37,201 bases of DNA from JAUSIK01 sp964362915 (GCA_964362915.1 CAYIGH010000007.1:1-37201), one strand, 5' to 3'. Numbered from the stretch's first letter, positions 29,472 through 37,201 are shown. Notes: generated by a model not told the origin, from the letters alone. Program-made: numbers and translations.

Positions 29472-29561
29472 ATGAAAAGAGTAAAATTAACCCGCGGATT
29501 TTTTGAGATTTCGTTCCTTAAGGTTATTGTTCTTTTCTTTATGATGAAGAAGAGAGATTGA
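29472..29561 (+). pseudogene. Orphan membrane-tail remnant of a surface protein
   Basis: The frame reads MKRVKLTRGFFEISFLKVIV then LFFMMKKRD and stops. The second half is identical in frame to the tail of the giant protein at 26170. The first half looks unrelated to it. It is what remains of a second giant-type gene, or the product of recombination at the repeat. Confidence 0.6.
29522..29557 (+). repeat. 36-base direct repeat, copy 2
   Basis: This copy is identical to 26131-26166. The bases just before it, TCCTTAA, still resemble the TCCTTATTGG before copy 1, so the ancestral match was longer than 36 bases. Confidence 0.9.
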
Positions 29562-29616
29562 GAGATATTATGCTTTTATATAATTTACTTTTTTAAGGGC
29601 GAAGAAACTATACTTT

Positions 29617-30228
29617 TTATGTTAAATAGTCTCTAATAAACGGCCATGATAATCTAGTCCACGATTCAATTTCATTTTTAGAATCATTAAGTATCTTTTC
29701 AAATTCTTCAACATTATAAAATTTTCCCTCCGCCATTTCTTTATCTCCTTTTTTTACATCTTCAAATGTTTCAGCAATAGCAACAATACCGAAATGCACT
29801 TTCCCAACAGAATCAGAATCGTCATTTAAATAGCCAATTATCTTTGGCTTGGGGTAATTCTCCATCTTTATCTCTTCCATCAATTCCCTTATCATTGCAT
29901 TCTCAATAGGATTAGCAGAATCCTCTCTGTCAATATGGCCCCCAATACCACAACTAACCTTATTCATTAATCTTGTTTCATTGTAGTTCTGCTTTCCTGA
30001 TGCTCTCTTATAAACAAAAACTTTCTTTTCCCTTGGGTTTATAATCCAAACATAAGGTATGATTTGTTGTAAAGCAGAATTATTTTCCAACCCATCTCCT
30101 CTAAAGTGATATTCATAATTATCTAAAATAATCGGAATGAATTCATAATCATCTGCAGTTAAGAAACCATGAAAATATTTTTCTTTAAATAAAATATCTC
30201 TTTTTACAATCAACGCCTCTTTTCCCAT
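29617..30228 (-). CDS. Nudix hydrolase family protein
   Basis: This 203-residue protein has the Nudix core CGIGGHIDREDS ... ENAMIRELMEEIKM, in which RELMEE keeps the metal-binding REUxEE pattern. The loop before it is about 3-4 residues longer than the standard G-x5-E-x7 spacing. An N-terminal region of about 75 residues precedes it, with WIINPREKKVFVYKR as the first Nudix strand. It hydrolyses a nucleoside diphosphate linked to an unknown group. The gene points away from the giant-protein block and may be an ordinary neighbour. Confidence 0.78.
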   Translation of the reverse strand: MGKEALIVKRDILFKEKYFHGFLTADDYEFIPIILDNYEYHFRGDGLENNSALQQIIPYVWIINPREKKVFVYKRASGKQNYNETRLMNKVSCGIGGHIDREDSANPIENAMIRELMEEIKMENYPKPKIIGYLNDDSDSVGKVHFGIVAIAETFEDVKKGDKEMAEGKFYNVEEFEKILNDSKNEIESWTRLSWPFIRDYLT

Positions 30229-30425
30229 AATAGCTTATTAAAAAATAACTATATAAAATCTTATGACCATCCTTTAGTAATCCTTCTTTGATTTACTACT
30301 TTTAGAAATGGCATAAATATAAATATGCGAAGAATTTTTAGATTTATTAGATAAAAGAGTTAAAGAATTGCATGAATTGACATCCAGAAATGTCAAAATT
30401 AGTTATTAACTGAGTCAATCCAAAA

Positions 30426-30857
30426 CTAGATAATACCGATCTTCTTAAAGAAAAATTTCCAGAGCGGCTCTAATTTTAATTTTTTTATATCTTCCTTAGA
30501 ATACCATCTAATAGATTTAACTTCCTCTGGATTTTTCCTGATATCTCCATTGACCTCACATTTAAAGATATAGCAATAATGAGGAATTCTTCCTCTAGAA
30601 CATCCTCGATTCTTGATTTTTCTCTCTAAAATAAGCTCATAATCAGTTACTTTAAGTCCTGCTTCTTCTTTAACTTCTCTAATTAATGCTTCCTCCGGGC
30701 TCTCTCCCTCATTGATATGTCCGGAAATACAGCCATGTCCAGATGGTTCAATAGCCCTGTCTATAAGCAAATATTCCCCATCTCTTTCAATTACAGCACC
30801 AACACCATAATGTATTATTTGTCCGTTAGAAGACATTGTTTCTTTAATTCTTGCCAT
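30426..30857 (-). CDS. Nudix hydrolase, small
   Basis: The start MARIKETMSSNGQIIHYGVG at 30857 follows the uS10 stop by 4 bases; a longer frame back to 30875 would overlap uS10, so the shorter start (about 143 residues) is preferred. GHINEGESPEEALIREVKEE is a full Nudix box (G-x5-E-x7-REUxEE-x-GU). It probably clears a modified nucleotide or nucleotide sugar. It is co-transcribed with uS10, an unusual pairing. Confidence 0.85.
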   Translation of the reverse strand: MARIKETMSSNGQIIHYGVGAVIERDGEYLLIDRAIEPSGHGCISGHINEGESPEEALIREVKEEAGLKVTDYELILERKIKNRGCSRGRIPHYCYIFKCEVNGDIRKNPEEVKSIRWYSKEDIKKLKLEPLWKFFFKKIGII

Positions 30858-30861
30858 AATC

Positions 30862-31167
30862 TCACTTAATTTCAATCTTTATCTGAACATTTCTAGGAAT
30901 CTGGAGTTTCATAATGGGATGTAGAATTCTATCTTCTGCAGGAATATCTATAATTCTTCGATGCACCCTCATTTCGAATCTATCAAACGTTGCTGTCCCT
31001 CGTCCATCAGGCCCCTTTCTTGTGGTCACCTTAAGTCTTTTAGTAGGCAAAGGAATAGGCCCACGCATTACAACGCCAACTCTTCTTGTAATATCTCTTA
31101 TCATTTCTATTACAGAATTTAATGATTCTATATTAATGCTTCCAAGCTTGATTCTTACTTTTCCCAT
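30862..31167 (-). CDS. rps10: Ribosomal protein uS10
   Basis: The 101-residue protein starts MGKVRIKLGSINIESLNSVI, with PLPTKRLKVTTRKGPDGRGT and the conserved loop FEMRVHRRIIDI. The ATG at 31167 is preferred over a TTG two codons upstream. uS10 is in the small-subunit head. It is usually next to EF-1A, but here it precedes a Nudix gene. A TATA-like GTTTTAAAAAG lies about 20 bases upstream. Confidence 0.93.
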   Translation of the reverse strand: MGKVRIKLGSINIESLNSVIEMIRDITRRVGVVMRGPIPLPTKRLKVTTRKGPDGRGTATFDRFEMRVHRRIIDIPAEDRILHPIMKLQIPRNVQIKIEIK

Positions 31168-31213
31168 AGTCAACTGAGAAAATCACACTTTTTAAAACTT
31201 ATGTCAAATGAAT

Positions 31214-31266
31214 GGGCCGGCACGCCGCGTTGTGCCAGGCCCTTTCATCCCAGCCATCTGGGATGA
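31214..31266. other. Two tandem GC-rich hairpins
   Basis: The first hairpin pairs GGGCC-GGCAC (31214-31223) with GTGCC-A-GGCCC (31232-31242, one bulged A) around an 8-base loop. The second pairs TCATCCCAG (31245-31253) with CTGGGATGA (31258-31266) around CCAT. They stand out against AT-rich surroundings in the gap between divergent uS10 and the antiporter gene. A structured small RNA, a protein-binding site or mobile-element residue are all possible. Confidence 0.5.
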
Positions 31267-31330
31267 ATATGAAATAAAATAGAGGATACTCAATATTTAA
31301 ATATCTTTCAATCGTAATAACAAAATAAAA

Positions 31331-33046
31331 ATGGTGAGTGAGTTATTTAGTGAGGTTGGCATTATAATACTTTTGGTAGTAATAGTCTCTGCTATTATGC
31401 GCCTCTTTAAGCAGCCGCTTATTATAGGATATATTATAACAGGCATTTTAGTAAGTCCTTATTTCTTTGATGTCCTGCAAAATCCAGAAACTATCTATCC
31501 TTTCGCAGAAATTGGTGTTGCAATTCTTCTTTTTATAGTTGGCTTGCATCTGAATATAAAAGTAATAAAAGAAATAGGTATGATCTCAATAATAACAGGA
31601 ATTGGACAAGTGGTCTTTACAGCCATCATCGGCTTCTTGATTCTTAAATGGCTTGGTTTTTCAACAATTATAGCAATATATATGGGAGTAGCATTGACAT
31701 TTAGCAGTACAATTATTATAACAAAATTACTATCTGACAAAGGCGATATAGATTCACTTTATGGTAGAATTGCTATAGGATTTCTTATAGTTCAGGATAT
31801 AATAGCAGTCGTTCTCTCAATAATAATATCAGCTATTTCTATAGGTACTGAAACAAACTTAGTGGCAAAAACTATGATACAAGGGATAGGTGCAACAATT
31901 TTTGTAATCTTTTTTGGAGTATATATCCTGCCAAAAATCACGAAAAAAATCGCCAAATCACAAGAATTCCTGCTTCTTTTCGCTTTAGGGTGGTGTCTAA
32001 CTTTAGCAGCATTATTTGATTATCTGAATCTCTCTTTAGAGATAGGTGCGCTTTTAGCTGGATTTACATTAGCATCATCAAATTATCGATATGAAATAAC
32101 CTCAAAACTAAAACCTCTGCGTGATTTTTTTATTATGATGTTTTTCATTTTGCTCGGGTCACAAATGACTTTCTCTAATTTCTCACAATATATTATTCCA
32201 ATTGTAATTCTTTCCCTTTTTATATTAATAGGAAATCCGATAATCGTGATGATTTTGATGAGCATGCTTGGTTATACTAGCAGAACAAGTTTCTTCGCTG
32301 GTCTAACCGTAGCGCAAATCAGTGAATTATCTCTGATACTAATTACTTTAGGCATCAAGGCCGGGCATCTAACTAATGACGCCCTCTCTTTTGTTACAGT
32401 TATAGGACTGATTACATTTGCACTATCTACGTATCTTATTCTTTATTCAAATAAGATATACAACCAAGTAGCTCCAATTATAAAACTCTTCGAAAGAAAA
32501 GGAAGAAAAGTAGAGGAATTTCTCTCTTACAAAAATAATAAACATGAGATAATACTCTTTGGTTATAATCGTATTGGCTTCTCTCTCCTGAAAGCATTTA
32601 ATAAATTGAAAAAACCATATTTAGTAGTTGATTTTAATCCTGAAACAATAAAAATGCTGAAAGAAAGAGGCATACAATGTGTTTATGGAGATGCCGATGA
32701 CATAGAATTCTTGGAAGAAATAAGAGTTAGTAAAGCAGAAATTATAATTTCCACAATTCCTGATCAAGAAACAAACATTTTAATAATAGAAAAAGTACGA
32801 GCCACAAACAAGAAAGCAGTAATAATAGTAACTGCCCAACAAATAGAAGAGGCCCTTGAAAATTATAAGAAGGGAGCAGATTATGTTATCCTGCCACATT
32901 TTCTGGGAGGAAAATATGCTGCTTCGATAATAGAAAATTATGGAACAAACAAATCGTTATATAAAATATCCAAATCAGAACAAATTAATTCTTTATATGA
33001 ACGTATAAAAGAGGGACATGAACATCCAAGACGCGAAAGGAGTTAA
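31331..33046 (+). CDS. Kef-type monovalent cation/H+ antiporter with TrkA-N domain
   Basis: This 571-residue protein has about twelve membrane helices up to residue 380, with the CPA2 motifs FAEIGVAILLFIVGLHLN and GRIAIGFLIVQDIIAVVLS. The C-terminal cytoplasmic part (about 400-520) is a Rossmann-type TrkA-N nucleotide-binding domain (IILFGYNRIGFSLLKAF ... DFNPETIKML ... GDADDIEFLEE). It exchanges potassium or sodium for protons and is gated by NAD(H) or another nucleotide. TATA ATTTAAATA lies about 30 bases before the ATG. The last bases overlap the convergent membrane-protein gene by 4 bases. Confidence 0.9.
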   Translation: MVSELFSEVGIIILLVVIVSAIMRLFKQPLIIGYIITGILVSPYFFDVLQNPETIYPFAEIGVAILLFIVGLHLNIKVIKEIGMISIITGIGQVVFTAIIGFLILKWLGFSTIIAIYMGVALTFSSTIIITKLLSDKGDIDSLYGRIAIGFLIVQDIIAVVLSIIISAISIGTETNLVAKTMIQGIGATIFVIFFGVYILPKITKKIAKSQEFLLLFALGWCLTLAALFDYLNLSLEIGALLAGFTLASSNYRYEITSKLKPLRDFFIMMFFILLGSQMTFSNFSQYIIPIVILSLFILIGNPIIVMILMSMLGYTSRTSFFAGLTVAQISELSLILITLGIKAGHLTNDALSFVTVIGLITFALSTYLILYSNKIYNQVAPIIKLFERKGRKVEEFLSYKNNKHEIILFGYNRIGFSLLKAFNKLKKPYLVVDFNPETIKMLKERGIQCVYGDADDIEFLEEIRVSKAEIIISTIPDQETNILIIEKVRATNKKAVIIVTAQQIEEALENYKKGADYVILPHFLGGKYAASIIENYGTNKSLYKISKSEQINSLYERIKEGHEHPRRERS

Positions 33047-33690
33047 GCATTGTCTCCAACTGCTTCCTTTCCTGAAGCAAGCTCATTTGCTGTATAGCTA
33101 ATTTTCAAAATAATTTCAAATATTAAAATAGCAATTAAAAAATAAATAATATTCTCAAATAAGACAGGCAGTTCTTTCAATTTTGCAAAGAAATTAAAAG
33201 TCTCAAAAATGTGGGGATTTAATAAATAAATAGAAACTGCAATAAAAGGAAATAATTTTGACAATTCTCTGGAAATTTCTTCATTTGTATAAGCAAGAAT
33301 TCTAATCGCCATAACCAATGCCCCGCTTAATATAAGCAGTTGACTAATACTTCTATCTGGCACTAAAAGCCAAAGGATAATAGAAAGGGCAATATACCAA
33401 ACTAAAATTAATCCAGGCATAATTAAAATATGCTCAATAAAATAAAATAAAAGAGCCATAAGTTTTTTATTAATAGGGTGTTCTGAAGTATTATATTTGG
33501 CTAAATTTAGAACAATGAAGTTTTTCTTGGAAATAGTAGTATAAAACCCAAAGATTATCAGAGCAATTATTACAATCAAAATCGCAAAAACAAAAAGCTG
33601 CAAAATCAGGAAAAATTTAGGATCTAAGGAAATAGACAGATAATTATATCCCTGTTCTATACTGTCAAGAAAGTTATTAATCACCCCCAT
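33043..33690 (-). CDS. Multipass membrane protein of unknown function
   Basis: This 215-residue protein has about five hydrophobic helices (around residues 28-52, 80-112, 118-135, 145-160 and 180-198). Between the first and second is a basic segment, LNLAKYNTSEHPINKK. No family is recognised. Its stop overlaps the antiporter's end by 4 bases tail to tail, so the pair share a terminator zone. A role in ion balance with the antiporter is only a guess. Confidence 0.5.
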   Translation of the reverse strand: MGVINNFLDSIEQGYNYLSISLDPKFFLILQLFVFAILIVIIALIIFGFYTTISKKNFIVLNLAKYNTSEHPINKKLMALLFYFIEHILIMPGLILVWYIALSIILWLLVPDRSISQLLILSGALVMAIRILAYTNEEISRELSKLFPFIAVSIYLLNPHIFETFNFFAKLKELPVLFENIIYFLIAILIFEIILKISYTANELASGKEAVGDNA

Positions 33691-33787
33691 TATTTATTAA
33701 GCAGATATTAATTTATAAATTTAAGCCCAGTTTTGAGGGCGTAATTTTTTTAGATGTATGAAAAAGCTGGCAGATAGTTAGAAATTA

Positions 33788-34108
33788 ATGGAAAAGAAAA
33801 ACCTAATTATTGGTTTTTCAGGTGTAAAAGGAGAGGACTTAGAGGAAAATGTGTCTGAAACCCTAAACAAAGATTATGCTCTGATTACGTGGATAGCATT
33901 AATTCCCGAATATAGAAAAAAAGGTTTTGGTTCTAAGATACTGAAAGAATGTGAAAAATATGCTCTTAGGTGGAAAAAGAAAGGCATATGGCTAGGTTGT
34001 AAAGACGAGGTAATTTCCTTTTACGAGAAGAATGGATATAAACCAAAAGGGATTTTTATCAATGAGAAGGGAAAAGCTGAAAATTTGATGGTTAAGGAGT
34101 TAACATGA
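33788..34108 (+). CDS. GNAT-family acetyltransferase, short
   Basis: This 106-residue protein has the central GNAT strand and acetyl-CoA loop ITWIALIPEYRKKGFGSKIL followed by KECEKYALRWKKKG, and the motif FYEKNGYKPKG. The N-terminal strand and helices of a full GNAT (about 150 residues) are mostly missing, and no in-frame upstream start restores them. It may be a compact acetyltransferase or a truncated one. The next small gene overlaps its stop (ATGA). Confidence 0.65.
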   Translation: MEKKNLIIGFSGVKGEDLEENVSETLNKDYALITWIALIPEYRKKGFGSKILKECEKYALRWKKKGIWLGCKDEVISFYEKNGYKPKGIFINEKGKAENLMVKELT

Positions 34109-34197
34109 GAATCCAAATATATCCAAAAAACAAAGACAGAGGTTTCAAGAAAATGTGGGACACTTTCATACCACAATTTATAAATTCAGTTATCTAG
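34105..34197 (+). CDS. Possible small protein overlapping the GNAT stop
   Basis: The 30-codon frame MRIQIYPKNKDRGFKKMWDT starts in the ATGA overlap with the GNAT stop and has GGAG at 34096-34099, six bases upstream. It is short and its second half is only a hydrophobic run (FIPQFINSVI). It could be a coupled small gene or the start of a truncated one. Confidence 0.3.
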   Translation: MRIQIYPKNKDRGFKKMWDTFIPQFINSVI

Positions 34198-34244
34198 AAC
34201 AAATATCACCCAATCTTTAAATAATCTTCTTTCCTATAGAAAAT

Positions 34245-35513
34245 ATGCTAGACATCAAATTAATAAGAGAAAATCCGCAAATAGTTGAAGAAAGCCAGAA
34301 AAAAAGAAATCAGCCAATAGGGGATGTTAAAAAAGTATTAGAAATAGATAAAAAATGGCGTGAATTAAAAGAAGAGGTTGATGGGCTTAGAAGCAGAAGA
34401 AATAAAATTTCAGAAGAAATAAATAAGGCTAAAAAAGAAAGAAAAGAAATAGAAGAATTTTTAAATGAAGCGAAAAAGATTCCCAAATTATTGGAAGAAA
34501 AAGAAAAATTAATGAACGAATTAAAAGAGCAAAGAGATTCTATATTGAAAGAAATACCAAATATTGTTGATAAGTCGGTCCCTATTGGTGAAGCGAAGAA
34601 AAATAAGATAATAAAAATACATGGAAAGCCAAAAAAACAAAAATTTGCAATAAAAGATCATGCTGACTTGCTCGAATCTCTGGATTTACTTGACACAAAA
34701 AAAGCATCACAAATAGTTGGCTCAAGATTTTATTATCTTAAAAGAGATTTAGTGAAATTGAATTATGCTATAATAAATTTCGCATTGGATTATCTGAATA
34801 AGAAAGGATTTATTTTGATTCAGCCTCCTTTTATGTTAAGAAAAGACGCATTGGCAGGGGCTATTCCTCTAACTGCCTTTGAAGAGATGATCTATAAAAT
34901 AGAAGATGAGGATTTGTATTTAATAGGAACTGCAGAACATGCTATAAATGCATATTATATGAATGAAGTAATGCCCATAAACAAACTTCCTCTGAGATTT
35001 GCAGGCATATCTACGTGCTTTAGAAAGGAAGCAGGCTCTCACGGAAAAGATACAAAGGGCATATTTAGAATACATCAATTTGAAAAAATTGAACAATTTG
35101 TTTTCTGCAAACCAGAGGATTCATGGAAAGAATTTGATTTGATATTGAAAAATTCAGAAGAAATGCTAAAACTATTAAAAATTCCGTTTAGATTTGTTAT
35201 CCTTTCATCTCAAGACATGGGCAGAGTTCCTACAAAAACAGTTGACTTTGAAGGGTGGTTCCCAAGCCAAAAAGCTTATAGAGAACTTGGCTCGTGTTCA
35301 AATTGCTCAGATTATCAGGCGAGAAGAAGCAATATAAAATATCAGGACAGAAATGAATTGAAGTTTGTTCATACTTTGAATAATACCGCAATAGCCACTG
35401 AAAGAATGATAGTTTGCATAGTGGAAAATTATCAGCAAAAAGATGGCTCAATAAAAATTCCAGAAATTCTAGTAAAATATATGGGAAAGAAAAAAATTGA
35501 AAAAATAAGATAA
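34245..35513 (+). CDS. serS: Serine--tRNA ligase
   Basis: This 422-residue class II synthetase starts MLDIKLIRENPQIVEESQKK. A coiled-coil tRNA-binding arm covers about residues 30-100, and the catalytic core has FRKEAGSHGKDTKGIFRIHQ (motif 2) and TAIATERMIVCIVENYQ (motif 3). This is the common, bacterial-like SerRS found in many archaea, not the methanogen rare type. TATA TTTAAATAA at 34216-34224 lies 21-29 bases before the ATG, giving a leaderless mRNA. Confidence 0.95.
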   Translation: MLDIKLIRENPQIVEESQKKRNQPIGDVKKVLEIDKKWRELKEEVDGLRSRRNKISEEINKAKKERKEIEEFLNEAKKIPKLLEEKEKLMNELKEQRDSILKEIPNIVDKSVPIGEAKKNKIIKIHGKPKKQKFAIKDHADLLESLDLLDTKKASQIVGSRFYYLKRDLVKLNYAIINFALDYLNKKGFILIQPPFMLRKDALAGAIPLTAFEEMIYKIEDEDLYLIGTAEHAINAYYMNEVMPINKLPLRFAGISTCFRKEAGSHGKDTKGIFRIHQFEKIEQFVFCKPEDSWKEFDLILKNSEEMLKLLKIPFRFVILSSQDMGRVPTKTVDFEGWFPSQKAYRELGSCSNCSDYQARRSNIKYQDRNELKFVHTLNNTAIATERMIVCIVENYQQKDGSIKIPEILVKYMGKKKIEKIR

Positions 35514-35601
35514 GATGCGGAGATTCTTGGAAAATACCAACTATCCAAGCTAAAAAATTCTTAACCCTTGGCTAAGATATAAATTAAAAAATAAAAACTT
35601 C

Positions 35602-35883
35602 TCAAATACTTGCTTTATCTATAATCTTAAGTATAGCACCTAAGATTGCTAATACAACAACAATCCAGCCAGCTGTTACAACAATAAGCCCTCCAGCAAT
35701 ATCAGAGAGAAAAGGGATTGTCAAAGTTCCATCAGTCATGCCGAATCCTACTGCTAAAGAGACTAGCACTCCAACAAGCCATATCATGAAACCCCATACT
35801 TCTGCTAATGGGCCGCGCATTCTTCTAGCAGGCCCCTTCGGCATATCTCGCATTGCAGCAGATTGTTTATTTTTTGTTGCCAT
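35602..35883 (-). CDS. Small two-helix membrane protein
   Basis: This 93-residue protein has a polar, basic N-terminus (MATKNKQSAAMRDMPKGPAR) and two membrane helices (about 30-48 and 64-84) linked by a short loop. A strong purine-rich ribosome site (GGGGGAGGGTGATGA) precedes the ATG. No family is recognised. Confidence 0.6.
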   Translation of the reverse strand: MATKNKQSAAMRDMPKGPARRMRGPLAEVWGFMIWLVGVLVSLAVGFGMTDGTLTIPFLSDIAGGLIVVTAGWIVVVLAILGAILKIIDKASI

Positions 35884-35927
35884 TCATCACCCTCCCCCTT
35901 TCATTTTATAACATTTAAAGTATTTAT

Positions 35928-36860
35928 TTATATATAAACCTTCACTTTTATGAAACTATTTTTCTTTTTCTTAATTGGGTGGCCGCCAAACTCGTGCCTT
36001 AGTGCTGAGATTAATTTTGTTGAAAGAGATTGTTTTTTTTCTGAGATGCGGCGTTTTTTAATTGCGTGCTTTAATGATTCAGCTTCAACATTCACTGATT
36101 TCGCAAATTCTTCCGCCCATTTGCCTGTTTCTCCACCGCCTATAATGCCCTGAATATTTTTTAGTTTGGGATTTCTTGTTAAGACTTTTTCCATTAATTC
36201 TGTTATATAAGAGCGGATTACAGAGCCATTATTCCAGACTTTTACTATATCTTTATAGTTATATTTATATGGGCTTTTTTCCAATAATTCCAATCCCTCG
36301 CCATATGCCTCAAGCATTGCATATTCTATTGCATTGTGAATCATTTTTGCGAAATGTCCTGCGCCTGAAGAGCCAAGATATACATAGCCTCCTTTTATAG
36401 CCAAGTCTTTGCATAGAAACTCTATTTTTTTAAAAGCATTTTTATCTCCGCCAATCATTAAAGATGCTCCGTGTCGTGCTCCATAAATACCGCCTGAAAT
36501 TCCCATATCTATAAAATAAATTCCTTTTCTTTTCAGAATGTTATATCTTCTTATTGTATCTTTGTAAAATGAATTTCCTCCGTCTATTATTATATCTCCT
36601 TCTTTCAAATTATATAAGAGATTAGCGATTGCGTTATCAACTGGCTGTCCTGCTGTTAATGTTAATAGTATTATTCTAGGCGACATGAGTTTTCCTGTTA
36701 ATTCTTCTAATGAATAAGATGGAATTGCGCCTCGTTTTTGCATTCTTTTTGTTTTTTCTGGAGAGCGGTTATAGGCAATTAGATAATAATTTTTAGATAA
36801 AAGATTTAAGGCAATATTCTGCCCAATTTTGCCAAGACCAATTAAACCTATTTTTTTCAT
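35928..36860 (-). CDS. gnd: 6-phosphogluconate dehydrogenase (decarboxylating)
   Basis: This 310-residue protein opens with the Rossmann motif GLIGLGKIGQNIALNLL, followed by IIDGGNSFYKDTIRRY, FIDMGISGGIYGARHGASLM and KMIHNAIEYAMLEAYGEG, with the family's conserved KxxHNxxEY. It oxidises and decarboxylates 6-phosphogluconate to ribulose 5-phosphate with reduction of NAD(P). The 300-residue length marks the short archaeal/Gram-positive GndA type. The C-terminus (ISALRHEFGGHPI) is complete. It is a single gene next to the transposase remnant. Confidence 0.92.
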   Translation of the reverse strand: MKKIGLIGLGKIGQNIALNLLSKNYYLIAYNRSPEKTKRMQKRGAIPSYSLEELTGKLMSPRIILLTLTAGQPVDNAIANLLYNLKEGDIIIDGGNSFYKDTIRRYNILKRKGIYFIDMGISGGIYGARHGASLMIGGDKNAFKKIEFLCKDLAIKGGYVYLGSSGAGHFAKMIHNAIEYAMLEAYGEGLELLEKSPYKYNYKDIVKVWNNGSVIRSYITELMEKVLTRNPKLKNIQGIIGGGETGKWAEEFAKSVNVEAESLKHAIKKRRISEKKQSLSTKLISALRHEFGGHPIKKKKNSFIKVKVYI

Positions 36861-36939
36861 TCTCTATCCTTTCATATTAATAATAAAAATAGATATTTAT
36901 AGGTTGCTATTTATCTCTCTGTCGTATTAAAGGATCATG

Positions 36940-36990
36940 TCAAGAACATTCTGTTCTTGAGCACCCCAAAAATTGCTTACGCAATTTTTG
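36940..36990. repeat. Two tandem hairpins at the transposase end
   Basis: TCAAGAACA (36940-36948) pairs with TGTTCTTGA (36952-36960), and CAAAAATTGC (36967-36976) pairs perfectly with GCAATTTTTG (36981-36990) across TTAC. The pair has the same layout as 31214-31266 but shares no sequence with it. Its position at the end of a transposase-like fragment suggests the end of a mobile element. Confidence 0.5.
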
Positions 36991-37128
36991 ATGTTTTAAT
37001 ATTGCCTCCTTTTTTGTCGTATTCGGGTGGTTGAGACTTTGTTTTAACAAGCTCATCCACCTATTTCTTTCTAGTTTGATGTCTATTTCAGCTATTTGAG
37101 AAGGTGTTGCTCCATTTAGGGAAAGGTT
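36940..37128 (-). pseudogene. Degraded DDE-type transposase C-terminal fragment
   Basis: The minus-strand frame reads NLSLNGATPSQIAEIDIKLE and then RNRWMSLLKQSLNHP, followed by a basic tail. The LNGxTPxxxAxIDIKL...RNRWxSLxKQSL pattern resembles the C-terminus of archaeal IS-element DDE transposases, where LNGKTPAEVAGI is typical. A stop codon (TAA) lies directly before it and no start exists, so only about 62 codons remain. Confidence 0.5.
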
Positions 37129-37201
37129 TTAAATGCAAAAGCCCCTAGAGCCTATCCTTATAGGAAATAATTTCTGAATCGGTAAGTATAAATAATGAAT
37201 A

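Larger units (their letters stand above)
29312..29616. other. Intergenic region with orphan surface-protein tail
   Basis: This 305-base gap between two minus-strand genes holds AT-rich sequence with several TATA-like elements (TTTATATTTTATA near 29446) and the 36-base direct repeat inside a 29-codon frame at 29472-29561. Nothing else is recognised. Confidence 0.6.
36861..37201. other. Intergenic region with tandem hairpins and mobile-element debris
   Basis: The last 341 bases hold two tandem hairpins (36940-36990), the transposase-like fragment (36940-37128) and a small stem CCTAT/ATAGG near 37152-37165. AT-rich promoter-like sequence runs to the edge. No complete gene is visible. Confidence 0.5.

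Noticed and set aside
26131..29557. Direct repeat as insertion-sequence ends
   Set aside because: The repeat is direct and coding, and no transposase or inverted ends are found in between; recombination or duplication explains it better.
31495..31740. Minus-strand open frame inside the antiporter gene
   Set aside because: It mirrors hydrophobic codons of the antiporter and lacks a start site with family support.

Overview
The window is an AT-rich archaeal chromosome segment. Archaeal markers are eL40, aIF5A with a hypusine motif, a P-stalk uL10/P1 pair, SecE, uS10, a tRNA-Leu with a bulge-helix-bulge intron, and TATA boxes placed about 22-29 bases before start codons, which implies mostly leaderless mRNAs. 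Small split operons, very short proteins, a bacterial-type SerRS and a two-CxxC zinc protein shared with ultra-small microbes make a DPANN lineage of the Woesearchaeota/Pacearchaeota kind the best guess. That lineage call is inference.

Layout. 1-2.4 kb: tRNA-Trp, then a winged-helix gene and an HTH-PIN nuclease pair on the minus strand, divergent from a small CARF-like protein; both directions share one TATA element. 2.4-5.5 kb (minus): aIF5A, then eL40, a site-2 protease, an HNH remnant and a frameshifted nucleotidyltransferase packed as an operon. 5.6-9.6 kb (plus): FKBP isomerase, FtsZ, SecE, uL1, uL10 and P1; Spt5/NusG and uL11, which often sit between SecE and uL1, are absent here. 9.6-12.7 kb: small membrane and secreted proteins, the intron-containing tRNA-Leu and a TrmB-type regulator. 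12.7-19.8 kb (minus): IleRS, CBS protein, pterin dehydratase, saccharopine-dehydrogenase-like oxidoreductase, a cold-shock/zinc-ribbon RNA-binding pair, tRNA-Ser with a 3'-half remnant beside it, and thymidylate kinase.

19.9-29.6 kb is the accessory core. It holds a 2082-residue membrane-anchored surface protein built from MopE-type acidic Cys-rich repeats alternating with a beta-helix, a glycosidase-like barrel, a LamG domain and a golvesin-like domain. Next come a secreted dockerin protein and a secreted protein of unknown function. A perfect 36-base direct repeat encodes the membrane tail of the giant protein and recurs 3.4 kb downstream as an orphan tail, showing duplication or recombination. 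Codon choice differs from that of the neighbours. I consider this block, probably for polysaccharide or host-surface interaction, the best candidate for an undescribed system.

29.6-37.2 kb: two Nudix hydrolases, uS10, a Kef-type antiporter, SerRS, a 6-phosphogluconate dehydrogenase, tandem-hairpin elements and a degraded transposase end at the right edge.
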